Origin: Opisthocomus hoazin
Lineage: Eukaryota; Chordata; Aves; Opisthocomiformes; Opisthocomidae
NCBI RefSeq assembly: GCF_030867145.1
Contig: NC_134436.1
Span: forward strand, 8,060,001 to 8,124,000
Direction: 5' to 3'
Length of the DNA stretch: 64,000 bases
Below the pieces are notes generated by a model, which made no database searches, was not told the origin of the DNA, and saw nothing but the letters and a program-made list of their open reading frames with translations. This document shows, one piece after another, positions 12,426-23,140 of this stretch (its first letter is position 1; each line of letters starts with the position of its first letter). Both the position numbers and the translations under genes were made by a program.

Positions 12426-15400
12426 TTTCTTTAATGATTTATGTTTAATAAAGTCTTCCTTAAGCCTCCAAATTACTTCCGCAAAACCTGCTGTTGGTCC
12501 TTTTCAGACATCTCTTGTCACCTTCGGCGCTGGTGCTGTTATTCGAGCGGCTCTGTGTTCCTTCACCCTAACGGCACCCTGGCTGAGGCTGATACCTTTC
12601 CTTCTAGGGCAGCAGCTCCCGGGGCTCGCCTCCGCCCGCGTCCAGGGGTGCTGGCTAACACCCGGTTAATGCCTTGTGGTGGCAGCCGAAGGAAAAGCCT
12701 CCAGCTGGTGCTTACGCTTTGGTGTTCGCACTAGCACTTTCCCACTAGGCTGAACAGCAAAATACTGAGTTCAGTGCACTCCCTACTCAGTGTTTTTTAT
12801 CATTTAAGGCTTGAGACAACTTGTAAATGCTTAAAATAGCGTGAAAGTCCCCATGCTGGCACAGACTCCCAGCCTGAGTGGAAGGCTGCCTGCCGTTCTC
12901 CTGGTGTAAAAGTTTCATATGTTCCACAGAACAATTATGGGAAAGCAAAATTTTAAATAACCAAACCTAGATGACAGTTATCATTTAGGAAGAAATCTAT
13001 AGCTGAAGGATGTCATAATAACAAGTTGGTTGAAAAACAAGAATTGGTGACAACCAGCTGTCCATCGAGTGAGTATCCCGGCTTCAGCGGGCTCCTGTGA
13101 TCCCATTGCTTTCCACAATTTTCCCACAAACTGATTAAACGAAGCTCTGTCCGGATAAACTTCAAAAACCCCACACTACTGCCAGGTTCTGTACACTGGG
13201 AATGTAATACCTCACAAGCTGAAAAACTCCTCTGGGCGAAGGAAGAAGGAAGCGGGGCACAGGGTTGTGGGAAGCAGGTAAGCGTCGGCTCCGCTGCGGG
13301 AGCGGCAACTCGTCCTGGCACAGGGAGACAAACCCGTGCGAGCTCAGGTCTTCTCACGGGGACAGGCTGAGCCCCCTCCTCGCTGTAGCAGTTCTGGCCC
13401 TGGCCTGTTCCAGACTCTGGTTTTCCAGCCGCTGATGCCCCAGGCTAGAAACTAAGGGGGCTCTGCCTTCTGCCCTCTGCGAAACGTCGCGTCCCTACGG
13501 AGGTACCGGCACGGGGAGGGCTGTGACTGCTGCCGTCAGCAGCTTGGTGCTCGCTCGTCGCTCCCTGAAGGCCTCTCACCCGTGCCGACAGGGTCGTGTG
13601 TGTTTCCTTGGCAAGAAACTGAACTTTTAGCCTGTGTGTCAGGGGTTGCCTGTTTCTGCCCTTGCTGTGACGCTGGTGTTAGGTCCTGCAGCTCGCCGCC
13701 GGCTCTGCTGATGCCTGCGGTCCCCTCTGCTTTGGCGCACAGCGCGTGCTCGCTTGCAGTTTTTGGAGGTGATGAATCCGAAGTAGGAGACACGGACTTG
13801 AGCAGTCGGAGGGGTGCAGCCCCTGGCCCCCTCATGCCGTGCTGGGGGTCTGTCTGGAGGGGGGCAGGGACCAGCGCCGTGAAGACGGCAGGAAACTGTC
13901 TGTTTCAACTAAATGCAATTGCTACTTAAATGTCTCTGTAAAGGCGTACTCAGAAGTGACAGCTGACTTGCCCAAGAAAACGCAGCTGCCAATATGCCTC
14001 AGTTCTTTAAGGTAGGGCTGGTTTTTCCTGTATTATACACTTAATCCTAAAATCTTTGTTGAACATTCCTCTTCTTGAGGAGGAAAGAAGCAACCTCCGT
14101 GTTGCTATTTGTAACGGAGGAGTATGACTGCGGGTAAGAGAGGTACGGGCTGCTTTTACCACCGTGGTATTTGTAAATAACGCTCCGGACAGCGCGTAGC
14201 AGATTTGGTCTTTGCTCGGAGGGTGAACATTAGCCAGGGGTATCTGATCTAGTTATAACCTCCCTCTGCTAGTGAAACCTCTCCCTTGGCAGGGTCTGTT
14301 TTGGGAAATGTGTATTTCCTATAGCTGTTCAACTAGCGATGGGAAGGAAATCTCTTAGGCTGGTATCTAGCAGCTGACATGGCCAATTTTTACACGTAAA
14401 GAGAAAGCAGGCATCCCTCTTGCTCGAGAGTATCTGCACGTTCTGACACCGACGCCCAGCCCTACCGCCCCGTGCCTGCCCGCTGCAGACGGACACGGGA
14501 CGGCTCTTGGCTGGCTCTGACAGGGTGCCTTGGGAGCTGCAAGAGGCCTTGGGCTAAACGGTAAGCCACTGACCTTCAAACTGTGAAGAAATACTCCTCC
14601 GTGCTAGCCAATAAAGCTGTCTCTCTGGGCGAAAGAATGGCTCAAGTTTAACCTTAGCTGTTAGGTCATTAAGTACCTTTTTCAACAGCACGCACATGCT
14701 CACACCCCCCGCTAAATCTCTCTGCGAGAGTGGCAGTGTCCAAACGCGAGGTCACCGGCCGCAGCCAGCTCGAGCGCAGACGTCACACCCGGGGTCTCAC
14801 TGGGGTGCAGGCGAAATCCAGACGCGCAAGCGCTCGAGTTCTCCACGAGCGAGATGCTGAACAGTACATAAAAACACTTGTGTGGTGGCTTTCAACGCGA
14901 TGGACAGGTTCAGCTCGTTTTTGCAGTGACTAAGGACGAGTTTTCAGCTTGCTTTTGTTCAAATATGTTGTTTTACCGTTTAAAAACGCCAATGTTACCT
15001 AAACGTGTCTGCTGAGTGAGGATGTTTTCTTCATCTCGAAATGGCCTGATGTTTTGGGAAATGTTTCGGCCCTTCCCAGGGTCCCAAGGTGGAGATGCGA
15101 ATGCGAGAATCTTCTCAGAATGTGGAGCAACTTTGCTGCTTTTTCCTAGCCGCAGCTTGATTTTTAGCGTGCCTCGTGTTGCAGGGTCGCGTCTGGTGCT
15201 GCCCACAGCCCTGCCCGTGGCACAGGGGCTGCACGGAGCTGCTGCCGGTGCCCCGCGACGTGTTGTGGGTCTGGGGCAGAGCCGTCGCGGGCACGAGGCA
15301 CGGCGGCCACCGCCAGTAACCCGCTGCTGGCTTGTTCCTGCCTGTCTGGAACTCGCATCACCTTCTCTCATCGGCAGAGGGAAAACCACGCTTCCTCGGG

Positions 15401-16004
15401 ATCAGGCTTGAAGCAGAGCTCTGCAGGTGGCACAAAACGCATTTGAGAACATTTTGATGTTACAAAGCTCTGGGTTTGGTTAGCAGCGTTGCTAGCATGC
15501 CTACAGTGGGAGGTGACATTAAATACATCAAGCAAACTGAAATGAAGATAATTTTGTCACTTTGCTGTCCTGTCCCAGCTGCTTGTGACGCTCTCTCCTT
15601 CCTCTGAGCAGCAGCCGTGCCTGAGGGCTGTGTGATGCCCCTGGCTGCGGTGGGGCTGGTGGCAAGGAGCTCGGCTTTGCCCTCAGGAGGCTCAAGGTGT
15701 CTCTGCGTCCCGCCCCGCAGCTCACCGGGCACCAGGATGGAAACCAGCCCCTTGCACGAGCTGCGGTACGTGTGCTTAAATGGGTTTAAACCTAAACGCC
15801 TTCATCGCGCTAGGTCTCATCTTCGTGGAAGGTAACTCCCTGTGACGCACCCTGAATGCCTGCAAACCGTCCTGCGCCGGGTGAGCTCACCGATCCCAGC
15901 CTTTCGCGGGCAGGGAGGAGCTGGGAATGGCTGCTTGCGTGGCTCGGATGTACACCCACGGCTCTGTCTGGGGACTGCATTTGTCCTAAACCAACATAAC
16001 TTTT
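12426..16004. other. GC-mixed intergenic stretch, no gene seen
   Basis: Alternating GC-rich patches (13.23-13.9 and 15.16-15.4 kb) and ordinary sequence. AATAAA hexamers occur at 14,610-14,615 and near 12,445. Long opposing frames at 13.5-13.9 and 15.0-15.4 kb are mutual shadows in GC-rich DNA without motifs. No interspersed repeat is visible before 16,005. Confidence 0.45.
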
Positions 16005-16582
16005 AGTGTGGCCAGCAGGGCCAGGGCCGTGGTGGTCCCCCTGTACTCAGCACTGGTGAGGTCACACCTCGAGTGCTGTGTTCAGTTTTGGGCCCCTCAC
16101 TCCAAGAAGGACATTGAGGGGCTGGAGCGTGTCCAGAGAAGGGCATCGAGGCTGGTGAGGGGTCTGGAGAACAAGTCTGATGAGGAACGGCTGAGGGAGC
16201 TGGGGCTGTTCAGTCTGGAGAAGAGGAGGCTGAGGGGAGACCTTCTCGCTCTCTACAGCTACCTGAAAGGAGGTTGTAGTGAGGTGGGTGTTGGTCTCTT
16301 CTCCCAAGTAGCTAGCAACAGGATGAGAGGCAATGGCCTCAAGTTGTACCAGGGGAGGTTCAGACTGGATATCAGGAAAAATTTATTTACTGAAAGAGTA
16401 GTCAGGCATTGGACCAGGCTGCCCAGGGAGGTGGTTGAGTGAACCCCTGGAGGGGTTCAAAACACATGTAGATGTGGCACTTTGGGACATGGTTTGTCAG
16501 GCATGGTGGTATTGGGTTGATGGTTGGACTTGATGATCTTAGAGGTCTTTTCCAACCTTAATGATTCTAAATTATGATTCTA
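16005..16582 (+). mobile_element. CR1 LINE, 5'-truncated (tail class A)
   Basis: The C-terminal part of the CR1 reverse-transcriptase ORF is readable: [20 protein letters not shown], then [34 protein letters not shown] and ending RLPREVVE. It then runs into the 3' UTR with GGACATGGTTTGTCAGGCAT and a tail of ATGATTCTAAATTATGATTCTA. The element is 578 bp long, 5'-truncated as is usual for CR1, and its ORF stops after the EVVE motif. It is the best preserved of the class A copies here. Confidence 0.95.
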
Positions 16583-17679
16583 ACTTCAAATGTCTTAGAA
16601 ATATGGGCCAAAAAACCCACTATGCGTACAAATTTATCGTACACGTGGCTGAGAACTACCCAACCTGCTCTGCAGGCGTGAATCACGCGGCGGCTCCGAG
16701 GAGGGGATGCTGAACGCTGCGGTTCGCAGCCTCGGAGCAGGCACTGTGCCTGTCGGCAGCCGCGTCTCCAGTCCTTGGATTTCCTTCTGCTGAGGGACAT
16801 CCATCCAACTGTCTTCATCAGGACGCAGGTTTGCAGCCCCAGTCTGCAGCGTAAGGAATCGGCTTCAGAGGTCCCGCGGTGCTCTCGGACCTGCCCTGGG
16901 TGCGGCTGTGTGCTCGGTGAGGAGCATCCTGCCGGGGGGTCGGCGACCGGTCAGCTGAGGTGCGGGCGAGCGCGTGTGTCGGTGCTGTGTGTGCCAGGGA
17001 GGGCTGCCGTGCGCTGAGCCCGCTTCAGCAAACACCGCCGAAACTCGTTCCTGTCAGGTGTCAGACCCAACGTGCTGCCAGAAGCAGGAACGGTGGGTGA
17101 GGGAAGCCTGTCTGGCCGCCATTCGTGGTCACCTTCCATTCAGGTGAGCTCCCCATTGATCTCTTTCCCTTTCTAGGACTGGTTTTGCCGAGGAGCTTCA
17201 TCAGTGCTGAGCTACGAGTCAGGTATTTGCTTTTTGTACGTATGCAGCAGCTTCCACTCGTTTCTTCTTTCATTCTCACATCCCAAATGGGGAGGAAACC
17301 GAAATTTAGCGATTGGGTGTGCCTCCGCCTCTTCCAGCAGGCTCTTCTAAGAACATGCTCACGTGGGCGTTCTTTCCAGGCGTGTAACCCAACGGCTGCG
17401 TGGCAGAGGGTTTTCGTGCGTCCCCGCCACTGCTCAGAGAGGGGAGAGCGCAGGAGAGAAGTGCCTCTGGAGCAGGGTCTCTCTGGGGATGTTCCTTGGG
17501 TGACTGATTAATCCGAGTCCTGGAGACTTCTTCTGTTCGAGTGGTCTCCCCACAAATCCTCCACTCGGGTTAATCCCTTAACGCAGGAGAAACATCCCAT
17601 TCCGCTCCTAGAGCAGGCTTCTCTGTTCAAAATAAATATTAAAAAGACCCCAAACCCAAGAAAAGCCACCCCAAACAGC
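16583..17679. other. Unassigned stretch before CpG island
   Basis: GC content rises toward 17.7 kb. Open frames on both strands show no family resemblance. No repeat or RNA gene is recognised. Confidence 0.45.
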
Positions 17680-18240
17680 AGCGTGCCGGTAACAGAGACG
17701 GCAGGCAGGCGGCCCGCCGCCCGGGCCCCGTGGGTCAGCGGCTCCGGCAGGCGGGGGAAGCCGTCACGCCGGCGGTTGATGAAGCGCAGTTGGGAACGCC
17801 GAGGTGCGGCGTGCCCAGAAACACGCGCAGCCTCGCTCGTTATTAATCACCCTGCGCGGCGGGGAGCGGCTCTGTTTATAGCAGGGGGGAGCCGAGCTGG
17901 GCCGAGCTCCGTGGTGGGGACCCGGCGGGGGCTGCAGCCGCGGGCTCCGCTCCCCGCTCCGGCCAGAGCCGCGTTCACCAACGACCCGCAGCCTTCCCCG
18001 CGCAGAAACTCCTCTGGCCCGGCCGAAGGGGCACAAGCTGGGAGAACGGATCCGCTGGGACGAGCTGCTGGACCCGCGGCCGGGGTGAGCATGGAGGCGC
18101 GGGGGAAGCCCCCCCTGAGGAGATGCCTCAGCCACCACCCCTGGGGCTGCCCCGGCAGGGCGTGGGACGGCTTCTGGAGAAGCGCAAGGGAGAGCCGCCT
18201 CGCAGGTCAGTCCGAAGGCGCGTTTGACCCCGCGCTGGTC
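17680..18240 (+). promoter_or_regulatory. CpG island, candidate promoter
   Basis: The densest CpG block of the window (CGGCCCGCCGCCCGGGCC-type sequence throughout). A TATA-like TTTATAG lies at 17,875-17,881, preceded by an A/T-rich TTATTAATCA at 17,840. This would set a start site near 17,905 on the + strand. Downstream, an ATG at 18,091 in good Kozak context is followed by a consensus-like donor CAG|gtcagt at 18,206. The layout fits a promoter plus first exon reading rightwards, possibly for the DLC-like gene whose SAM exon starts at 63,810. It could equally serve a non-coding RNA. Direction and target are inferred. Confidence 0.5.
18091..18205 (+). CDS. Candidate first coding exon, DLC-like gene (uncertain)
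   Basis: An ATG with A at -3 and G at +4 opens 38 codons (start MEARGKPPLRRCLSHH, end RSARESRLA) plus one base before the donor at 18,206. Ending with one base (G) is the phase required by the exon at 63,810, which starts with AA: the joint codon would be GAA and the protein would read ...RLAEIEAREACDW. DLC1 long forms also have an A-E-I-E-A junction as I recall. The frame is open well beyond both ends, so openness alone proves nothing. A matching phase has a one-in-three chance. The intron would be about 45.6 kb. The peptide matches nothing I recognise. Confidence 0.22.
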
Positions 18241-19221
18241 CAACATGGGGGCTACGGCATCGAGCAAGGAGTGGCAGCTCCTCTGCCCTTTGGGCGGGCG
18301 TGCTGCTTTGCAGGCTGCTGCGCTGTGCGTCCTCTGCTGCGTCGCGCCGGAGTCTTCACCTTCACTCGCGCCGCTTTGTCCACTCGTGGGACCAAGCGGG
18401 TGTTTTTGAAGGGCCGGTTTGTACTTAGAGCTGCACATTTTCAGATTTTTCTAGAATTTGATTTCTAGCTTTTGGTATTTATGCTCTAAGCTGGAGCTTT
18501 ACAGACATTTCAAAATGCGAAAGTGTCCGTCTGCTGCACAGTGCCCAAAGCTGCGTCATCACGAGCGGTTGCGAGGACAAGCCCAGAAATAAGCCCGAAG
18601 GAGTAAATGAAGAAATAGTCCCTCAGATACCAGCTTTTGGGCAAGGACGCATAAAGAGCTCAGGAAAATATAGCAAAAAATTCACGTTCTGAGAACCTGG
18701 TTGGTGCACAGACTAACACGCTGCTGGTCTGCTGCTGTGGTCGGGGGGGGAGCGTGAGCGTTGCATGGCAGGGAGAAATGGGTGCTTACGGAATGCACGC
18801 TCAATAAAACCTCCTTCCAGAGCAGCAGTGTTGCTGGAAGGAGCTCTGGGGACTTTAAGCCTGGTATGTTGTCGTGAAAATACGTCTCTGGGGAGCAGTG
18901 AGGAATATTTGGTAGGTGAATACAAGGAGTTTCTCTCAGAGCATTGATTTCAGATCTGGTGTATTTTCAGAGCGAAGTCAATACAGAAGTTCTGGGTAAA
19001 CCCAGGTATGATGGAACACAACCTTTCCAGAGCAGCTCTGAGTGCACGTAGTGCTGTCGTGGCCTGCCAGCAGCTATTGCAGGCAGCCCGGCACTGGAAG
19101 GCAGCGCTGAGGTTATTTTTAAGTTGAACTCCAAAGCTTTTAGTGGACATGAGAGTAAAAAACCCCAAAAATCCATTAGCTTTTTGCTGCACTGACTGCA
19201 GTAGGAACTAATTCAATTGAA
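18241..19221. other. Unassigned stretch downstream of CpG island
   Basis: GC content falls from 18.4 kb onward. No repeat, RNA gene or convincing exon is visible. If the first-exon model is right, this is intronic. Confidence 0.4.
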
Positions 19222-19425
19222 AGCTGATTAGGGAACTGGGACAGGTTGCCCAGAGAGGTAGTGGAGGTCCCATCCCTGGGAACATTCAAGGCCAGGTTGG
19301 ACAGGGCTCTGAGCAATCTGATCCGGCTGAAGATGTCCCTGCTCGCTGCAGGGGGGCAGGGGGGTTGGGCTAGATGGCCTTTAAAGGTCCCTTCCAACCC
19401 AAAGCATTCTATGATTCTATGATTC
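19222..19425 (+). mobile_element. CR1 LINE 3' end (tail class C)
   Basis: The 3'-terminal segment starts at GGTTGCCCAGAGAGGTAGTG-type sequence. It continues with GGGCTAGATGGCCTTTAAAG and CCCTTCCAACCC and ends ATTCTATGATTCTATGATTC. About 204 bp long, with only a scrap of coding sequence left. Confidence 0.92.
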
Positions 19426-22400
19426 CAGTTCATATTTTCTTCCTTCTGCAATTTGTAGCTGTTATGGTGTTGCTGGTGTTCACAAGGATTCTAATGAACA
19501 ACCTGGGCAAAAATAAGAGAGTAGCTAGTGGGGAGTAGCTTGACTAAGACAAGTGAAAGGTGAAATCTCCAGTTCGATCCCTTCAGTCTGGAAATCCATG
19601 CCCATCAGAGCAATACTGGAGTTAAGAATGGATGCTGGCAGGAGGGGGCTGTGGAGGAGCGGGCGATCCTGAGGACCGATGTGTAGACAGAGCAAAGCTC
19701 TCTAACCAGGCTCGTTCTGCTGGTACTCCACAACGAAGATCAGCGGCTCCATAACAGCCATGAACCTGAACCAAAACCTGGGTCAAGCCAACCCCTAGCA
19801 CATGGGGAAGGTCAGCTTTCAACTTTGGAGCTGAGCTTCCCCACGGTTCTGTATATTTACACAAAACCTGGGCCTGCTCCGATCACACCATGAAGAGCTT
19901 AGATCAAGAGCTGACCTTTGTCACGCTGGCGTCCGTGGGTTTTGCACCATTTAATGTCTGTTGGGGCTGTCTGGGTGCCCCGCCAAGGCAGATGGCTCTG
20001 CTGCTCGTGCTGCCTGGGGCGGTTGTGCTGCAGCTCTGCCTGGCCGGTGCCACCGGGCAGCGGGCATGGCCCGGGACGAGCAGGCGGGTGGGCTTGGTGC
20101 CGAGGATTGCCAAGAACACGGGTGCTGACACCCCTGAGGGGCTTCTCTGGTGCCTGTGCTTTGCAGGAGGGTGTCTAGTACACTGCCTAGTGAATGCGTA
20201 TGGAAACAGCCACTTCCAGCTCTTGGGCAAAAAATTTACCTAATGTTTTCTTTGGCTGGAACCAAGAACTTCTTGATCTTGACAGATGCAAACGCGTCGC
20301 AGAAACCCTTGGAAATAGTTTACTTCCCTGGCTAAGTCCAGATTTTTGCCTTCGTGTTGTCTTTAAAAACAAACAAATAAATAACAATACCAGATTGTTC
20401 TTTTGACCTTAATGTTGACTTGTCTTTAAAAAGTTAAATGAAGATAGAATGGTCCAAGAGGGTGTCTGGGATCCAAGAGCCTGACCCCGCCTTCAGGGTG
20501 CTGTCCCTCCAACCTTCCCATTTCACTTCTTAACATCAGCATCTCTGGTATCTCCTTGGTGTTTCTCAAAGTGTGGTTGGTATCTACAAGCCAAAGCATA
20601 ACTTTGCTTTCTCTTAAGGATGACTGCCACAAAGCCTATTTTCTAAAGGTGTCTTGTCTTCTTTTTTCTTCTCCCTGAAGCTGTCAGAAAATCTGGGGCT
20701 GCTACGCTTGGTGCGACATGGGATTCTGGGGTGACCGCTGCTCAGGGGATCAGCCTGTGCTGGCATGGCTAGGGGTCAGTTCTGGGCTCCTCTTGATTTT
20801 TGGTGTTTACGGAAAGATGTGAACCTGAACCCACACGGTTTTTTGGGAAGCCTTTACAGGATGTCCATCTGTCCAGCTCTCTGTCCACAAGTCCCATGCT
20901 CCAAGCTCTTGGGCTGCGTGTTAGCAAGTGCAAAGGTGCCCAGGGCAGAGCCTCGGGCAACTGGCCCACAGTGACAGCCCGGGGGTGGTGGGGTCTGGGG
21001 CTGCGTTGGGATCCTGCGTTGGGACCCTGCGCTGGGACCCTGCGCTGCGTAGCACTGAGGTGAATGCTGGGCTTGCTGAGCAAAGTGCCTGTGGTGTTCC
21101 TCTTCCCCGATGCGTGCTCGCCGTCCCCAGGGCAGGGCAAGAGTAATGAATGTTCTAGTTAATGGCTTTCTAGATTATTTTTTATGAGAAGCTCGGTGGG
21201 TTGCATTCATCTTGCGGAGACAGTGGATTTTGTAGCAATATTTCCACCGAGCAACCCGCCATTCTCTTGCCAGTGGAGCGTCCCTCTCTCCAGCCCCAAG
21301 ACTGCGTTCAAAATAAACTGAAGCTGCAACCACCAAGCTGAGATGTTTTTTTCTTTCCCCTGAGCCTACAGGCACTTTGCTCTTTATAAGAAGACCTTTC
21401 AGAAGTGCCAAGGGGCTTAACTGTTATTGCGAACATCCCCATTCCTCTTTCAAAACAAGAAGCAATTGTAGGGCTGAAGTTCCATTTCAGCCTGGACGTT
21501 TATTGATGCTGCGAGTGAGGCACGATACCGTCCTCCGCCGGGATGGAGCGAGGAGGCTGTTGGATTAGTTTTGGGACTTTCAGTGGAGGAACAGGACACT
21601 GGGAATTGTGTTTGTGTGCAAGGTCTATGGTTTGGGGGTCTCCAAGGTCCTCAAACAACTTTGAAAATCCTAGCTTTAATTTGTGTGGGCTGGTCATGGC
21701 TCTGGCATTGGAGCACAAGGGAGTCTGAGCTGGACTGAATGGCAGCACCAAACCCATGGTCACTGCTTGAAGTGACTTACATTTTAACTCTTCCAGATGG
21801 TACAAATAAAGCTCAGCATGATCAGGAAGCCTTTCGAGGAGCTCAGAGCTCGGGCAGTTGCTGTTTCTTGGGAAGGTTTGTGTTGTCCCTCTGTCCTCGG
21901 GTGGTGGGAAGGCACCAGCTCCCACTTCTGGTCCCAGGGCAGACCACAAAGATCAGCCTTCAGGACCAGAGTTCGTCGCAATTCTGGGTTTCCCAGAAAG
22001 AAGTTGTAAAATAGTAATCCTGATGTTAATTGGAAAATATACATACATACATGCGCACGCACACACACATGGAAAGAAATAGTGTATCAAAACGTGTTTT
22101 GCCTTAGAAAATAACACTTCAAAAACTAGAAACTCTTGCAATAGTTTCCCATGGAAAAGTGCACACCTCTGATTGAACCCAGCCTGTCCCTTCCCGGGGT
22201 GACACAGTTCAGGTAATTCTTAAAAACTCAAGCTGTGGCTATCTTAAAAATCCACAGAGATCATCTCTTTTCCCAAATTCAAGCTGACAGGCTTTTAGCA
22301 ATCTGGACATCTGCTCTTTAAGGTGTTTTAATTCTATTGAGCCTTTCACGACAGCCGTTCTGGCACTTCATTTGGCCAAAGCTGTTCCCTGCTGCCGTAG

Positions 22401-22712
22401 CCCGTACCCCAGGAGCACGGGCCTCTGTCCCGAGGGCTGTGCTGGTACGCCTGCTGTTGTCGGTGATACAGGTCAGAGCTTCATTTTTTAAGTTTCTGTA
22501 GGTGTCAGATACAACCTGTTACCTCTCAGAGGAAAAATTGTTTATAATATAGGTACTTGATAGACTTATGTTAGAGAATAATGGGGGGAAATTAGGCATG
22601 GCAGACTCCTTCCTTTGTCAAAGTAACTCTTCATACTGTAATTGTGTTGCTTTCTGCACAACAACAGAGGCGTTATAAGTAATCATGACTGAGTTCAGCC
22701 ATGCCTGACACA
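19426..22712. other. Unassigned stretch with minor repeats
   Basis: Contains the short GC-rich tandem repeat at 21,001-21,047 and a brief CA-rich run at 22,041-22,070 (ACATACATACATGCGCACGC and onwards). An AGTTCGATCCC near 19,571 looks like a tRNA B box, but no A box or cloverleaf fits. Opposed frames at 19.9-20.2 and 20.8-21.1 kb show no domains. No gene recognised. Confidence 0.45.
21001..21047. repeat. GC-rich 13-14-bp tandem repeat
   Basis: About three and a half copies of CTGCGTTGGGATC / CTGCGCTGGGACC. It is part of a locally open frame and explains its repeated WDPAL-like peptide. Confidence 0.85.
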
Positions 22713-23140
22713 GAGTCACAGAATCACAGAATGGTCAGGGTTGGAAGGAACCTCTGTGGGTCACCCAGTCCAACCCCCTGCCGAAGAAGGGTCACCCAGA
22801 GCAGGTTGCACAGGACCTTGTCCAGGCGGGTCTGGAATATCTCCAGAGGAGACTCCACAACCTCCCTGGGCAGCCTGGGCCAGGGCTCCGTCACCCTCAG
22901 AGGGAAGAAGTTCTTCCTCGTGTTCAGCTGGAGCTTCCTCTGCTTCAGTTTGTGCCCATTGCCCCTTGTCCTGTTGCTGGGCACCACTGGAAAGAGTCTG
23001 GCCCAGTCCTCCTGACGCCCACCCTGCAGATATTTATAGACATTTCTAAGGTCCCCTCTCAGCCTTCTCTTCTTCAAGCTGAACAAGCCCAGCTCCCTCA
23101 GCCTTTCCTTGTAGGAGCGATGCTCCAGTCCCCTTAGTTG
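22713..23140 (-). mobile_element. CR1 LINE, 5'-truncated, inverted (tail class B)
   Basis: It begins with the reversed tail GAGTCACAGAATCACAGAAT and runs backwards through the CR1 3' UTR. On the minus strand the coding remnant reads [39 protein letters not shown] and [20 protein letters not shown]. It is closely similar to the copies at 51.5 and 54.3 kb but in the opposite orientation. Confidence 0.95.

Noticed and set aside
3086..16004. FBLL1 or RARS1, expected near PANK3 in mammals
   Set aside because: No glycine/arginine-rich fibrillarin-like frame or tRNA-synthetase exon was seen on either strand, so these neighbours are absent from this interval.
17683..18468. 261-residue plus-strand frame across the CpG island, with a 224-residue frame on the other strand
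   Set aside because: Both frames are open only because CpG-rich DNA has few stop codons. They are rich in P, A, R and G, overlap each other and show no domain. Only the short ATG-to-donor part (18,091-18,205) is kept, as a weak exon candidate.
19555..19600. AGTTCGATCCC as a tRNA gene B box
   Set aside because: No matching A box, acceptor stem or anticodon arm could be folded around it.
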